This document shows, piece by piece, positions 17,429-26,399 of a DNA stretch of 64,000 bases (position 1 is its first letter; each line of letters begins with the position of its first letter). Location of the stretch: the NCBI RefSeq assembly GCF_009677585.1, contig NZ_WKYV01000025.1, forward strand, positions 1 through 64,000, read 5' to 3'. This DNA comes from Lactonifactor sp. BIOML-A5. GTDB taxonomy: Bacteria; Bacillota; Clostridia; Lachnospirales; Lachnospiraceae. A program made the position numbers and the translations under genes. The notes under the pieces are model-generated. The model worked only from the letters and a program-made list of their open reading frames with translations, did not search any database and was not told the origin of the DNA.

Positions 17429-18196
17429 TTAATCCTCCAGAAAGCCGGTCAGAGGGCTGGATGCTACGGCTTTGTGTTCTACTACTCTTCCCAGTCCTGC
17501 CAGGTAGGCCATACGGCCAGATTCTATGGCTAGTTTAAATGCAGACGCCATCAGCGCAGCATCGCTGGCAGTGGCGATAGCCGTATTGGCCATAATTGCG
17601 GCAACTCCCAGCTCCATAGCCTCACATGCCTGGGAGGGGCGCCCAATACCGGCGTCCACAATAATAGGAAGCTGGATTTCCTCCACCAGAATCTTGATAA
17701 ACTCTCTGGTACAGAGCCCCTTATTGCTTCCAATAGGTGCTCCCAGAGGCATAATAGCCGCTGCCCCGGCGTTTACCATATCTCTTGCCGCATTCAGGTC
17801 CGGATACATATAAGGCATAACCACAAATCCTTCCTTTGCCAGGATTTCTGTTGCTTTAATTGTTTCGTAATTATCCGGCAAAAGGTATTTGCTGTCGTGC
17901 ACAACTTCAATCTTTACAAAATCCCCGCACCCCAGTTCTCTGGCCAGTCTGGCGATCCGGACAGCCTCCTGTGCATTCCGGGCGCCGGAGGTATTGGGAA
18001 GAAGGGTGATTCCCTGGGGCATATAGTCCAGTATATTCTCTTCTCCCCCCACATTGGCTCTGCGGATGGCCAGGGTAGCCATTTCCACACCTCCGTTTTT
18101 TATTACTGCATCTGTCATCTCCAGTGAGAACTTTCCGGATCCCAGTATAAATCTGGACCGAAATTCATGTCCTCCTATTATTAACTTGTCAATCAT
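17429..18196 (-). CDS. thiG: Thiazole synthase ThiG
   Basis: Combines deoxyxylulose 5-phosphate, dehydroglycine and ThiS thiocarboxylate into thiazole phosphate. The 255-residue TIM barrel has the Schiff-base lysine in [10 protein letters not shown], the opening [12 protein letters not shown], and the phosphate-binding [10 protein letters not shown] and [10 protein letters not shown]. Twelve nt after thiF. Confidence 0.95.
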   Translation of the reverse strand: MIDKLIIGGHEFRSRFILGSGKFSLEMTDAVIKNGGVEMATLAIRRANVGGEENILDYMPQGITLLPNTSGARNAQEAVRIARLARELGCGDFVKIEVVHDSKYLLPDNYETIKATEILAKEGFVVMPYMYPDLNAARDMVNAGAAAIMPLGAPIGSNKGLCTREFIKILVEEIQLPIIVDAGIGRPSQACEAMELGVAAIMANTAIATASDAALMASAFKLAIESGRMAYLAGLGRVVEHKAVASSPLTGFLED

Positions 18197-18208
18197 CTTA
18201 CCTTTCTC

Positions 18209-19012
18209 CTATTCCTCATGTAATTCCAACAGCAGCCGCAGGACCATATTTGCCTGATGACCCGCACATATCTGTACTCTTGGGGCCATAAGTCCCTGGC
18301 CGGGGGCTGCCCCGCTTGTCTGATCCCCGCAGAGAAAATAACGCTCCATCCTTTTTTCTGTATGTATGGCATTGGCGCTGGCGTATCCTGCCATACCCGA
18401 AGCCCCGACCAAATAGGTGCCGGGAAGTTTTTCTAAGATGGCTGCGGTAAACTCTGCTTTTGTCTCCGGGGCATCAAAGGCCTCACAGATAACCTGACAT
18501 CCCTGAAATATGCCTTTTGCATTTTCAGCATCGATCTTCACGTCTATTGTCTCCACCTCTATATATGGATTTATCTGCCCAATCTGCATTTTCAAAGCCT
18601 CTGTCTTTTTCATTCCCAGATGGGATATCATGTAATTCTGCCGGTTCAGATTGCTGGGTTCCACCACATCAAAATCCACCAGCAGAAGATGTCCCACCCC
18701 GGTGCGGGCCAGCATAACTGCAATATGGGAACCCAATCCTCCAAGACCTGCGATTCCCACTCTTCCTTTTTTCACCTTTCGGTGGACTCCCGGGGTATGC
18801 CGGGCCGCCATCATGGTCTCAAGCTCCCCGGGCTTTGGCATACTGCCTCTGGAGACAAAAAAAATCTCATCCCCGGGCTGCACAGAGTACACCCCCGAGG
18901 TGCAGTATCCATTTACAATGGTTATGTCATCCGCTCTGCCCAACTCCTTTTGAAGCTGCTCCAGCGTACAGGCGGGAAGCTCTCTCTCTTCCCCATTCAG
19001 AACCACTCTCAT
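18209..19012 (-). CDS. thiF: ThiS adenylyltransferase ThiF with N-terminal ThiS-like domain
   Basis: Adenylates the ThiS C terminus for sulfur transfer. The 267-residue protein starts with a ThiS-like beta-grasp domain (about residues 1-65, beginning MRVVLNGEERELP) that lacks a GG tail, followed by an E1-like domain with GLGGLGSHIA (nucleotide binding), DFDVVEPSNLNRQNY and GQINPY. The CxxC zinc pairs of MoeB/ThiF are not seen. The N-terminal domain may dock ThiS or regulate the enzyme; that is inference. Confidence 0.88.
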   Translation of the reverse strand: MRVVLNGEERELPACTLEQLQKELGRADDITIVNGYCTSGVYSVQPGDEIFFVSRGSMPKPGELETMMAARHTPGVHRKVKKGRVGIAGLGGLGSHIAVMLARTGVGHLLLVDFDVVEPSNLNRQNYMISHLGMKKTEALKMQIGQINPYIEVETIDVKIDAENAKGIFQGCQVICEAFDAPETKAEFTAAILEKLPGTYLVGASGMAGYASANAIHTEKRMERYFLCGDQTSGAAPGQGLMAPRVQICAGHQANMVLRLLLELHEE

Positions 19013-19015
19013 GGA

Positions 19016-19210
19016 TCAACCTCCGCCCACAAAGCTTACAATCTCAAGAGTGTCAGCTTCGGTGAGCACTACCTCACCGTATCTGCTCTTGGATATGATT
19101 TCATGGTTTCTCTCTACCGCAATTCTATCCAATGGATATTTGTGTTCCCGTAAGAACATTTCCAGTGTTATCCTCTCCTCAAGGGCTACGTCTTTTCCGT
19201 TCACTCTCAT
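19016..19210 (-). CDS. thiS: Sulfur carrier protein ThiS
   Basis: A 64-residue beta-grasp protein ending in FVGGG; the terminal diglycine is converted to a thiocarboxylate that supplies thiazole sulfur. Three nt before thiF and 12 nt after thiC. Confidence 0.92.
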   Translation of the reverse strand: MRVNGKDVALEERITLEMFLREHKYPLDRIAVERNHEIISKSRYGEVVLTEADTLEIVSFVGGG

Positions 19211-19222
19211 CCGGCCTCTCTC

Positions 19223-20536
19223 CTATCTCTCAGAACAGAATTCCACTTTTTTGCCTTCCAGTATCATGTTAGTGGTGCGTACAGCACACATCTTCCCGCA
19301 CATGGAACAGGTATGTCTGTCTGCAGGGGGGGTGCTCTCAAAGTACTCTCTGGCCTTCTCTTTGTCAATTGCCAGGGCAAACATCTCTTCCCAGTCCATC
19401 TTATGTCTTGCCGCTGCCATCTTGTCATCCGCGGTTCTGGCCCCTTTTATCCCCTTTGCAATATCTGCTGCATGTGCTGCGATCCTGCTCGCCACAATTC
19501 CTTCTCTCACATCATTTACATCCGGCAGACGCAGGTGCTCTGCAGGAGTTACATAACAGAGGAAGTCCGCACCGCTGGCGGCTGCTATAGCTCCCCCGAT
19601 GGCGGAAGTAATGTGATCATACCCTGGTGCAATATCCGTCACCAGAGGACCAAGCACATAGAAAGGAGCATTGTGACACAGACGTTTTTGTATCTTCATA
19701 TTCGCGGCAATCTCATCCATAGCCATATGTCCGGGCCCCTCTACCAGTACCTGTACATCCTTTTCCCAGGCCCTTCTGGTGAGATCCCCGATTTCAATCA
19801 ACTCTGCAATCTGTCCCGCATCCGATCCGTCCTCCAGACATCCCGGCCGGAGAGCATCCCCAAGGCTGATGGTGACATCATGTTCTCTCAAAATCTCCAG
19901 CACCTGGTCATAATACTCAAAGAAAGGATTTTCATTGCCTGTCATCTCCATCCATGCAAAGAGAAGAGAACCTCCCCTGGAAACAATATTCATCTTTCTG
20001 CCCTCCCGGCGGAAACTCTCCACAGCCCTGCGGTTCAGGCCCGCATGAATGGTGACAAAGTCCACGCCCTCTCTGGCATGGGCCTCCACCACGCTCAGAA
20101 AATCCTGTGCTGAGATCTCCAGCAAATCTTTGTCCAGATACCCGATGGCATCATACATAGGCACCGTCCCTATCATGGCAGTAGATTTTTCGATGAGTTT
20201 TTCTCTGAAATCATGGGTTTTTCCGTAATTGCTCAGATCCATAATGGATTCCACGCCAAAATCCAGCGCCATATCCACCTTCTTCATCTCCCGCTCATAG
20301 TCCTTGCTGTCTCCTGAGATTCCCAGATTAACATTAATCTTTGTCCGGAGTCCGGCGCCAACCCCTTCCGGAGACAGAGAAGTATGGTGGATATTAGAAG
20401 GCACTGCCACCTCCCCAGACGCCATTTTTCCCATAAGCTCCCTCAGATCCATTTGTTCTTTTTCAGCCACTGCTTTCATCTGCGGAGTTACAATTCCTTT
20501 TTTCGCCGCTTCCATCTGCGTGTAATATTCGCGCAT
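19223..20536 (-). CDS. thiC: Phosphomethylpyrimidine synthase ThiC
   Basis: Radical SAM enzyme converting aminoimidazole ribotide to HMP phosphate. The 437-residue protein is of the shorter type without the long N-terminal extension. Conserved parts include [29 protein letters not shown] and the C-terminal cluster motif. The cysteines read CSMCGKMC, spaced CX2CX3C, one residue shorter than the CX2CX4C of E. coli ThiC. The ATG at 20536 has AGGAGG 8 nt upstream; the longer reading runs into the leader terminator. First gene of the operon. Confidence 0.93.
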   Translation of the reverse strand: MREYYTQMEAAKKGIVTPQMKAVAEKEQMDLRELMGKMASGEVAVPSNIHHTSLSPEGVGAGLRTKINVNLGISGDSKDYEREMKKVDMALDFGVESIMDLSNYGKTHDFREKLIEKSTAMIGTVPMYDAIGYLDKDLLEISAQDFLSVVEAHAREGVDFVTIHAGLNRRAVESFRREGRKMNIVSRGGSLLFAWMEMTGNENPFFEYYDQVLEILREHDVTISLGDALRPGCLEDGSDAGQIAELIEIGDLTRRAWEKDVQVLVEGPGHMAMDEIAANMKIQKRLCHNAPFYVLGPLVTDIAPGYDHITSAIGGAIAAASGADFLCYVTPAEHLRLPDVNDVREGIVASRIAAHAADIAKGIKGARTADDKMAAARHKMDWEEMFALAIDKEKAREYFESTPPADRHTCSMCGKMCAVRTTNMILEGKKVEFCSER

Positions 20537-20602
20537 TATCCTATCCTCCTTTATGTATTTCTTGAATAGCAAATGCGCCAGAACACGTTTCCAAACGGAC
20601 AC

Positions 20603-20630
20603 AAAAAAGGCAGGTATATTACTACCTGCC
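20603..20630 (-). terminator. Leader terminator 2 (thiC attenuator)
   Basis: On the minus strand GGCAGGTA/TACCTGCC with a 6-nt loop is followed by TTTTTT, about 70 nt upstream of thiC and downstream of the TPP aptamer. Likely the expression platform of the riboswitch. Confidence 0.8.
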
Positions 20631-20653
20631 AGTCCATTGGGTCTTTATAAAAT

Positions 20654-20680
20654 AAAAAAAGTTCACTAATAACTGTGAAC
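20654..20680 (-). terminator. Leader terminator 1 (thiC attenuator)
   Basis: On the minus strand GTTCAC/GTGAAC with an 8-nt loop is followed by seven T residues. It is the first of two terminator-like hairpins between the TPP aptamer and thiC. Confidence 0.65.
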
Positions 20681-20702
20681 ATTCTGCCTTTTACTAAATT
20701 CC

Positions 20703-20795
20703 GAATGCTCCCTACCACAGTGTTAACTGTCAGGTTCAAAGGGTTAGACAGCCTCTTCTGTCATTCTCAACTACACTTAGTTCCCCTGCATCGCT
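20703..20795 (-). ncRNA. TPP (THI-box) riboswitch
   Basis: The minus strand has the THI-box order: GCAGGGGAAC, GTTGAGAATGA, a variable hairpin, ACCCTTTGAACCTGA, and GGTAGGGAGC at the 3' end, which pairs with the 5' strand as P1. It lies between a consensus promoter and two terminators, upstream of thiC. TPP binding would be expected to shut off the whole thiCSFGH-tenI operon. Confidence 0.95.
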
Positions 20796-20809
20796 ATTCA
20801 ATTGGTTTC

Positions 20810-20838
20810 ATTATAATCATGAGTCCATCCGTTGTCAA
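20810..20838 (-). promoter_or_regulatory. Consensus promoter of the thi operon
   Basis: Minus-strand TTGACA (20833-20838), a 17-nt spacer and TATAAT (20810-20815): a perfect sigma-A promoter 15 nt upstream of the TPP aptamer. Confidence 0.9.
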
Positions 20839-20880
20839 TCATTTCTCAAAAAAAAATATCCTATTCCGGAAGAAGGCGGG

Positions 20881-21501
20881 CTACGCCATCCCCTCCCAGA
20901 TCTTTTCCATTCTGGCCTGCCCGCTGGTAGCCTCTGTAATCTCATACTTCAGTTCCTCAGCCATTTCAAAGGGGACCTGTACCTGAAGCCGCACCTGTTC
21001 CGTATATTCAGCATCCTTCACAGGCAGTCCTCTCTGCCCCAGCAGGTATTGAATTTTCCCGATCCCATTGTAGTCCGTCGCAATCTCCAGAAGTATGACA
21101 TGACGCTTTATCACCACACTGCTGTTTTTCAATCCCTCCTGCACTGCTTTGGAATATGCTCTTACCAGGCCGCCGGTACCCAGCAGGGTTCCCCCAAAGT
21201 ATCTGGTGACTACCACTGCCGTATCGTGAAGCTCCTCCCCCAGAAGCACATCCAGCATAGGCTTTCCAGCAGTCTGGCTGGGCTCCCCGTCATCGCTGCA
21301 GCGCATAGTTTCCCCGTGCGCTCCGATGACATAAGCATAACAATTGTGGGAGGCATTCCAGTATTTTTTTCTCATCTCCTCAAGAAAAGACAGCGCTTCT
21401 TCTTCTGATTTCACCGGGCGAACTGTAGCTATAAATCTTGATTTTTTCTCTACAATCTCTCCCTCTCCCCCAATTTCCACGATTTTATATTCGTTTCGCA
21501 T
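20881..21501 (-). CDS. yigZ: YigZ/IMPACT family protein
   Basis: A 206-residue protein with an N-terminal UPF0029 domain containing DDGEPSQTAGKPML and VVVTRYFGGTLLGTGGLVRAY, and a C-terminal DUF1949-like domain. The family is conserved and linked by homology to translation-related IMPACT proteins; its exact role is not settled. GAGGA stands upstream of the ATG. Divergent from the penicillin-binding protein gene. Confidence 0.9.
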   Translation of the reverse strand: MRNEYKIVEIGGEGEIVEKKSRFIATVRPVKSEEEALSFLEEMRKKYWNASHNCYAYVIGAHGETMRCSDDGEPSQTAGKPMLDVLLGEELHDTAVVVTRYFGGTLLGTGGLVRAYSKAVQEGLKNSSVVIKRHVILLEIATDYNGIGKIQYLLGQRGLPVKDAEYTEQVRLQVQVPFEMAEELKYEITEATSGQARMEKIWEGMA

Positions 21502-21577
21502 AATATTCGTATCCTCTTTATAGTTTTGTAGTATCTTCGCCTTTATTTTAACATGTTTCTTAAGGATTTGGGAAGCA

Positions 21578-21629
21578 ATTGTGAAGTTTTTAATTGGGGC
21601 TTTATTTCACAATTCTCTTTTGTTATAAT
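21578..21629 (+). promoter_or_regulatory. Promoter region of the PBP gene with an inverted repeat
   Basis: A perfect TATAAT (21624-21629) stands 25 nt before the PBP start; the -35 is weak. An 8-bp inverted repeat ATTGTGAA (21578-21585) / TTCACAAT (21606-21613) spans the -35 area and spacer and could be an operator. Confidence 0.4.
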
Positions 21630-21653
21630 GGATGGGAAAAGGAGGCAACATTC

Positions 21654-24302
21654 ATGAACTTTGGAAAAAGAGCGACTTCCAAGAAACGCAATGCCCTAAC
21701 CTCCCGTTCCACTATGGTAGGTAACAAAGCACACGTTTCTTTCCTTCGGGTTATATTTGCATCTCTGATTGCAGTTTTTGTCCTGTGCGCCTGTACAGGC
21801 TTCGGTGCTGTGAGGGGTCTGATTGACAATGCCCCTGAGATTTCCGATGTAAATATTATGCCCATTGGTGCTGCTACCTTCGTGTATGATACAGAGGGCA
21901 ATCAGATTCAGAAATTAACTGCACCCAATTCGAATCGTATGCCTGTGACCATTGACCAGATTCCTCTGGATCTGCAACACGCCGTAGTTGCTATTGAGGA
22001 TGAACGGTTTTATGAGCATAACGGAATCGATATCCGCGGTATTATCCGTGCAGGTGTTAAGGGTATCACTACAGGCCACTTTTCTGAGGGCGCCAGTACA
22101 ATTACCCAGCAGTTATTAAAGAATAACGTATTCACCGGCTGGACACACGAGTCAACGGTAGAAAGATTCAAAAGAAAATTCCAGGAACAGTACCTTGCCA
22201 TCCAGCTTGAGAAACAGCTGAAGGATAAAAATGTAATTCTGGAAAACTATTTAAACACAATTAACCTGGGCGCTGGTACCTACGGGGTACAGGCGGCATC
22301 TCACCGATATTTTGATAAAGATGTACAAGACCTGACCTTGTCTGAATGCACGGTTTTGGCAGGTATTACACAAAATCCGACCAAGTACAATCCAATCACG
22401 CATCCTGAGGACAATGCAGAGCGCCGGCAAAAAGTACTGAAAAACATGCTGGAACAGGGTTATATCACCCAGGAACAGCACGATGAGGTACTGGCTGACA
22501 ATGTTTACGAGAGAATTCAGCAGACAGAGGCAGAGACAGCAGACGATAACTCTGTATACAGCTATTATATCGATGAATTGACCAAGCAGGTGATCCAGGA
22601 TCTGCAGGATCAGAAGGGTTATACCTCCCAGCAGGCATACAATGCTCTGTACAGCGGCGGTCTTCAGATCTACTGTACACAGGACCAGAATATACAGCAG
22701 ATCTGCGATGAGGAATACCAGGACCCTGATAATTTCCCGTCCGGGTCACAGGTGAGTCTGGACTATGCCCTTACCCTCAAGCATCCTAACGGAGAAGAGG
22801 AGAATTACAGCAAAGAAATGATGAAAGCCTACTTCCAGGAATCAGATTCTGACTTTACACTCCTCTTTGACAGCGAAGAAGATGCCCAGCCCTATATTGA
22901 CTCATACAAAGAGCATCTTATGGCCGATGGCAGTACAGTGGTAGCTGAAAAGGCAATCTACACACCCCAGCCCCAGTCTTCGCTGGTAGTAATGGATCAG
23001 CATACAGGATATGTAAAAGCACTGGTTGGAGGCAGAGGGGAGAAAACTGCCAGCCTGACACTGAACCGGGCCACTAATACACTTAGGCAGCCAGGTTCTA
23101 CCTTCAAAATAGTATCCACCTATGCCCCTGCTCTGGACGTCTGTGACAAGACACTGGCGAGCACTTATGAGGATGAACCGTTTGAATATGAGGGAGGCCG
23201 TCCGGTCAAGAACTGGCTGACCAATTCCTACGGGGGAACCACTACCATACGGGATGCTATCATTAATTCTGTCAACGTGGTGGCAGTCAAATGTCTAACA
23301 GAAATCACCCCGGAACTGGGTTATGAGTATCTGAAAAAATTCGGATTTACTACTATTTATGACTACAAGGAAATTAACGGCAAGATATACAGCGATGTCC
23401 GGCAGCCTCTGGCACTTGGAGGTATCACCCTTGGTGTGAGCAATCTTGAGCTGACCGCTGCCTACGCCGCCATTGCCAACGAGGGTACCTATACCAAACC
23501 AATTTTCTACACTAAGATTCTGGACAGCGACGGAAATACCGTCATTGACAATACACCTGAGACCACATCTGTAATCAAGCCAAGCACTGCTTATCTTCTC
23601 ACAAGTGCGATGGAAGACGTGGTCAAAGAGGGTACAGGTACGCGTTTAAAATTATCCGGTATGCCTGTAGCAGGTAAAACAGGTACCACCTCCGGTTATA
23701 ACGATGTTTGGTTTGCAGGCTATACGCCTTACTATACCTGCGCGGTATGGGCAGGCTATGATGATAATGAGAAGCTTCCGAAATCCGGAATCTACAGGTC
23801 CTATCACCAGACTTTATGGAAAAAAATTATGGGCAGAATTCATGAGGATCTGAAAGAAAAAGATTTTGAGATGCCCTCCACGGTGGAGAAAGAAACGGTA
23901 TGTGCTACTACCGGGCTTCGTCCAAATGCCGGATGCCCGACTATCACAGAATATTTCGATAAGACAACACTTCCCACCAAGCGGTGCAACAAGCACAGCA
24001 ATTACCGGAGAAGCGACGACTCAGAATCCAATAATGAATCTTCCGGCAGCAATCAGAGGGAGGAAAACACGAATAACACCACTCCTCCAACCACCGGAGA
24101 GAATCCTAACGGCAATAATACAAACAATAACCAGCCGGAAAATCCTAACGGCAATACCGGGGATCAGCCCGGAGGCAACACCGGACAGCCGGGTACTCCG
24201 GAAGAGCCGACAACGCCCACACCGCCCGTAGAAGGCGGAGATCAGCCCGGAGGCAATACCGGGGATCAGCCAGGCGGGGATACCCCACAGCCGGGCACCT
24301 GA
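21654..24302 (+). CDS. Class A penicillin-binding protein (transglycosylase/transpeptidase)
   Basis: Polymerises and crosslinks peptidoglycan. The 882-residue protein has a short basic cytoplasmic N terminus, a TM anchor (about 28-54), a GT51 domain with catalytic EDERFYEH (115-122), GASTITQQ (146-153) and RKFQEQYLAIQLE, then a transpeptidase domain with SxxK at S482-K485, SVN at 539-541 and KTG at 675-677. The last 100 residues are a low-complexity Asn/Gly/Pro/Thr tail with repeats. The ATG at 21654 has AGGAGG 8 nt upstream; an upstream in-frame methionine is within the promoter. PBP1A-like. Confidence 0.93.
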   Translation: MNFGKRATSKKRNALTSRSTMVGNKAHVSFLRVIFASLIAVFVLCACTGFGAVRGLIDNAPEISDVNIMPIGAATFVYDTEGNQIQKLTAPNSNRMPVTIDQIPLDLQHAVVAIEDERFYEHNGIDIRGIIRAGVKGITTGHFSEGASTITQQLLKNNVFTGWTHESTVERFKRKFQEQYLAIQLEKQLKDKNVILENYLNTINLGAGTYGVQAASHRYFDKDVQDLTLSECTVLAGITQNPTKYNPITHPEDNAERRQKVLKNMLEQGYITQEQHDEVLADNVYERIQQTEAETADDNSVYSYYIDELTKQVIQDLQDQKGYTSQQAYNALYSGGLQIYCTQDQNIQQICDEEYQDPDNFPSGSQVSLDYALTLKHPNGEEENYSKEMMKAYFQESDSDFTLLFDSEEDAQPYIDSYKEHLMADGSTVVAEKAIYTPQPQSSLVVMDQHTGYVKALVGGRGEKTASLTLNRATNTLRQPGSTFKIVSTYAPALDVCDKTLASTYEDEPFEYEGGRPVKNWLTNSYGGTTTIRDAIINSVNVVAVKCLTEITPELGYEYLKKFGFTTIYDYKEINGKIYSDVRQPLALGGITLGVSNLELTAAYAAIANEGTYTKPIFYTKILDSDGNTVIDNTPETTSVIKPSTAYLLTSAMEDVVKEGTGTRLKLSGMPVAGKTGTTSGYNDVWFAGYTPYYTCAVWAGYDDNEKLPKSGIYRSYHQTLWKKIMGRIHEDLKEKDFEMPSTVEKETVCATTGLRPNAGCPTITEYFDKTTLPTKRCNKHSNYRRSDDSESNNESSGSNQREENTNNTTPPTTGENPNGNNTNNNQPENPNGNTGDQPGGNTGQPGTPEEPTTPTPPVEGGDQPGGNTGDQPGGDTPQPGT
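24101..24300 (+). repeat. Degenerate repeats coding the PBP C-terminal tail
   Basis: The blocks AATCCTAACGGCAATA (twice) and GGGGATCAGCC (several copies) encode repeated ENPNGN and GDQPGGNTG units. The repeats are in frame and end at the stop codon, so tail length may vary between strains. Confidence 0.7.
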
Positions 24303-24320
24303 CAGAGCATAAGATCACAT

Positions 24321-24358
24321 AAGGACATTGCGCTTACAAGCGCAATGTCCTTTGTTTT
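24321..24358. terminator. Bidirectional terminator after the PBP gene
   Basis: A perfect 15-bp stem AAGGACATTGCGCTT/AAGCGCAATGTCCTT with a very short loop, then TTTGTTTT on the plus strand. It lies between the converging PBP and glcK genes. Confidence 0.88.
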
Positions 24359-24443
24359 CTCGTATCCCCCGCATGGGGCTGCAAGACGCCCAAATTGCAG
24401 GATACAAATCCAGAGAGAAATTGGGGCCGGGTAGATATCACAA

Positions 24444-25391
24444 TCAGCTCCCCACAGCATCCAGTATCAGCTTTGCGGCTCCCACAATACCCGCATCATT
24501 TCCCAGCTTTGCCAAAACCAGCGGAGTGTCCCTGCAGGCACTGAAGGCATATTTTTTATAACTCTTTTCAACAGCCTGTATCAATACATCCCCTGCCTTT
24601 GAAACACCTCCCCCGATAACAATGACCTCAGGGTCTACTACACAGGAAAAATTACCCAGTGCCCGTCCCAGGCAGTCGGCAAAGACAGAGACTATATCTG
24701 CCGCCAGCTGGTCTCCCTCTTTATAGGCGTCAAAGACTGCTTTGGCAGTAATCTCTTGTCCCCGAAGTACAGACATTTTTTCTGATTGGGCAAGCATCCT
24801 GCGGGCGATCCTGGCGATTCCCGTAGCCGACGCGGTCTGTTCCAGACACCCGTGGCCGCCGCAGTTGCACGCTTCTTCTTCGTTGGGATCCACACAGGCA
24901 TGCCCAATCTCCCCTCCTGCACCGTGGGCACCTGCCACGATCCTGCCGTTTACGATAATTCCTCCGCCAACACCAGTTCCGAGAGTAACCAGAATCATGT
25001 TTCTGGCTCCTTCACCGCCGCCCTTCCACATCTCTCCCAGGGCAGCCACATTGGCATCATTTGCCGCTTTGACAGGGTATCCGGAAAGAGTCCTCAATTC
25101 TTCCTCTATACACTTTTGTCCCCAATGGAGATTAACCGCACAGGGAATCTCCCCTTTTTCATTCACCGGTCCGGGGACACCGATTCCTATACCAGCCACA
25201 TCCTTTGCAGGGATGGAAGCATCCTTTGCCTTTCGAAGAATGGACTCTGCCACATCGGGCAGTATGTGCATTCCCCCTTCCTCTACACGGGTCTTAATCT
25301 CCCATTTGTCCAGTACCTTCCCACTGGTGTCAAATAGGCCGCACTTTATTGTAGTACCGCCTACGTCAATTCCAAAGCAATACTGTGCCAT
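24444..25391 (-). CDS. glcK: ROK family glucokinase
   Basis: Phosphorylates glucose at C6. The 315-residue protein has the phosphate motif DVGGTTIKCGLFD near the N terminus, LGTGVGGGIIVNG, and the ROK zinc motif CNCGGHGCLEQ. It follows hprK by 3 nt with a GGGAGG site, so sugar phosphorylation and the catabolite-control kinase are made together. Confidence 0.9.
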   Translation of the reverse strand: MAQYCFGIDVGGTTIKCGLFDTSGKVLDKWEIKTRVEEGGMHILPDVAESILRKAKDASIPAKDVAGIGIGVPGPVNEKGEIPCAVNLHWGQKCIEEELRTLSGYPVKAANDANVAALGEMWKGGGEGARNMILVTLGTGVGGGIIVNGRIVAGAHGAGGEIGHACVDPNEEEACNCGGHGCLEQTASATGIARIARRMLAQSEKMSVLRGQEITAKAVFDAYKEGDQLAADIVSVFADCLGRALGNFSCVVDPEVIVIGGGVSKAGDVLIQAVEKSYKKYAFSACRDTPLVLAKLGNDAGIVGAAKLILDAVGS

Positions 25392-25394
25392 ACA

Positions 25395-26327
25395 TTAATC
25401 CTCCCTCTTTTTCGCAATATTCTCCTGTACCCGCTTGTACAGTTCCTTTGCCGCATTATATCCCATCTTTTTCTGTCTGTGGTTTACTGCAGCAGATTCA
25501 ACTATCACAGCGAGATTTCTTCCCGGACGGATAGGAAGAGAATGGCACACTACCTTATTGCCCAGGAATTCTGTATATTCTTCCTCCAGCCCGAGTCTGT
25601 CATACTCTTTATCCTTACTCCATTCCTCCAGCTTAATTACCAGATCAATGGCCTGGGTATCCTTTACACTCTCTACGCCGAACAGGGTTTTTACATCTAT
25701 AATTCCAATTCCCCTCAGCTCAATAAAATGCCTGGTAATATCCGGAGCCGAACCTACCAGTGTCACATCGCTGACACGCCGAATCTCCACAACATCGTCA
25801 CTTACCAGACGGTGTCCTCTTTTAATCAGCTCCAGAGCAGCCTCGCTCTTACCTATCCCGCTCTCACCCATGATGAGAACGCCCTCTCCGTACACATCTA
25901 CAAGCACACCGTGGACAGAGATACAAGGCGCAAGCTGAACATTCAGCCAGCGGATAATCTCCGCCATAAAATTAGAGGTTGTCTTATCTACCGTTAAGGT
26001 AGGTACCTGATACTTTTCAGCCAGCCGGAGCATATCCTCATCCGGATGTGTCATCGTGCTGAAAACCACACAGGGAATTTTGCTGGACACAAACCTTTCA
26101 TAGGCGGCGACTTTTTCTTCCCGGGTAAGATGCTGAAGATATGTGTATTCCACGTATCCGATAATCTGTACCCTTTCATTCTCAAAATGCTCCAGATAAC
26201 CTGTCAGCTGAAGTGCCGGCCGGTTAATATCCGGAAGGGTAATCCTTATCTCAGACATATCAATATCAGGGGTTGCATTATAAAGCCCCAGCTCCTGCAC
26301 CATTTTCTTAAGTTCTACACCTTTCAT
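25395..26327 (-). CDS. hprK: HPr kinase/phosphorylase
   Basis: Phosphorylates and dephosphorylates Ser46 of HPr, the sensor of carbon catabolite control in Firmicutes. The 310-residue protein has the P-loop GESGIGKS (154-161), HRLVSDDVVEI and the HprK signature ELRGIGIIDVKTLFG. Located between uvrC and glcK, a common Clostridia arrangement. Confidence 0.95.
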   Translation of the reverse strand: MKGVELKKMVQELGLYNATPDIDMSEIRITLPDINRPALQLTGYLEHFENERVQIIGYVEYTYLQHLTREEKVAAYERFVSSKIPCVVFSTMTHPDEDMLRLAEKYQVPTLTVDKTTSNFMAEIIRWLNVQLAPCISVHGVLVDVYGEGVLIMGESGIGKSEAALELIKRGHRLVSDDVVEIRRVSDVTLVGSAPDITRHFIELRGIGIIDVKTLFGVESVKDTQAIDLVIKLEEWSKDKEYDRLGLEEEYTEFLGNKVVCHSLPIRPGRNLAVIVESAAVNHRQKKMGYNAAKELYKRVQENIAKKRED

Positions 26328-26399
26328 ATGTGCTCTCCTTTGCGATTTCTTAGATTTTATTCTACCACATACGATCTTTCACTTCAACAAATCCATCTG

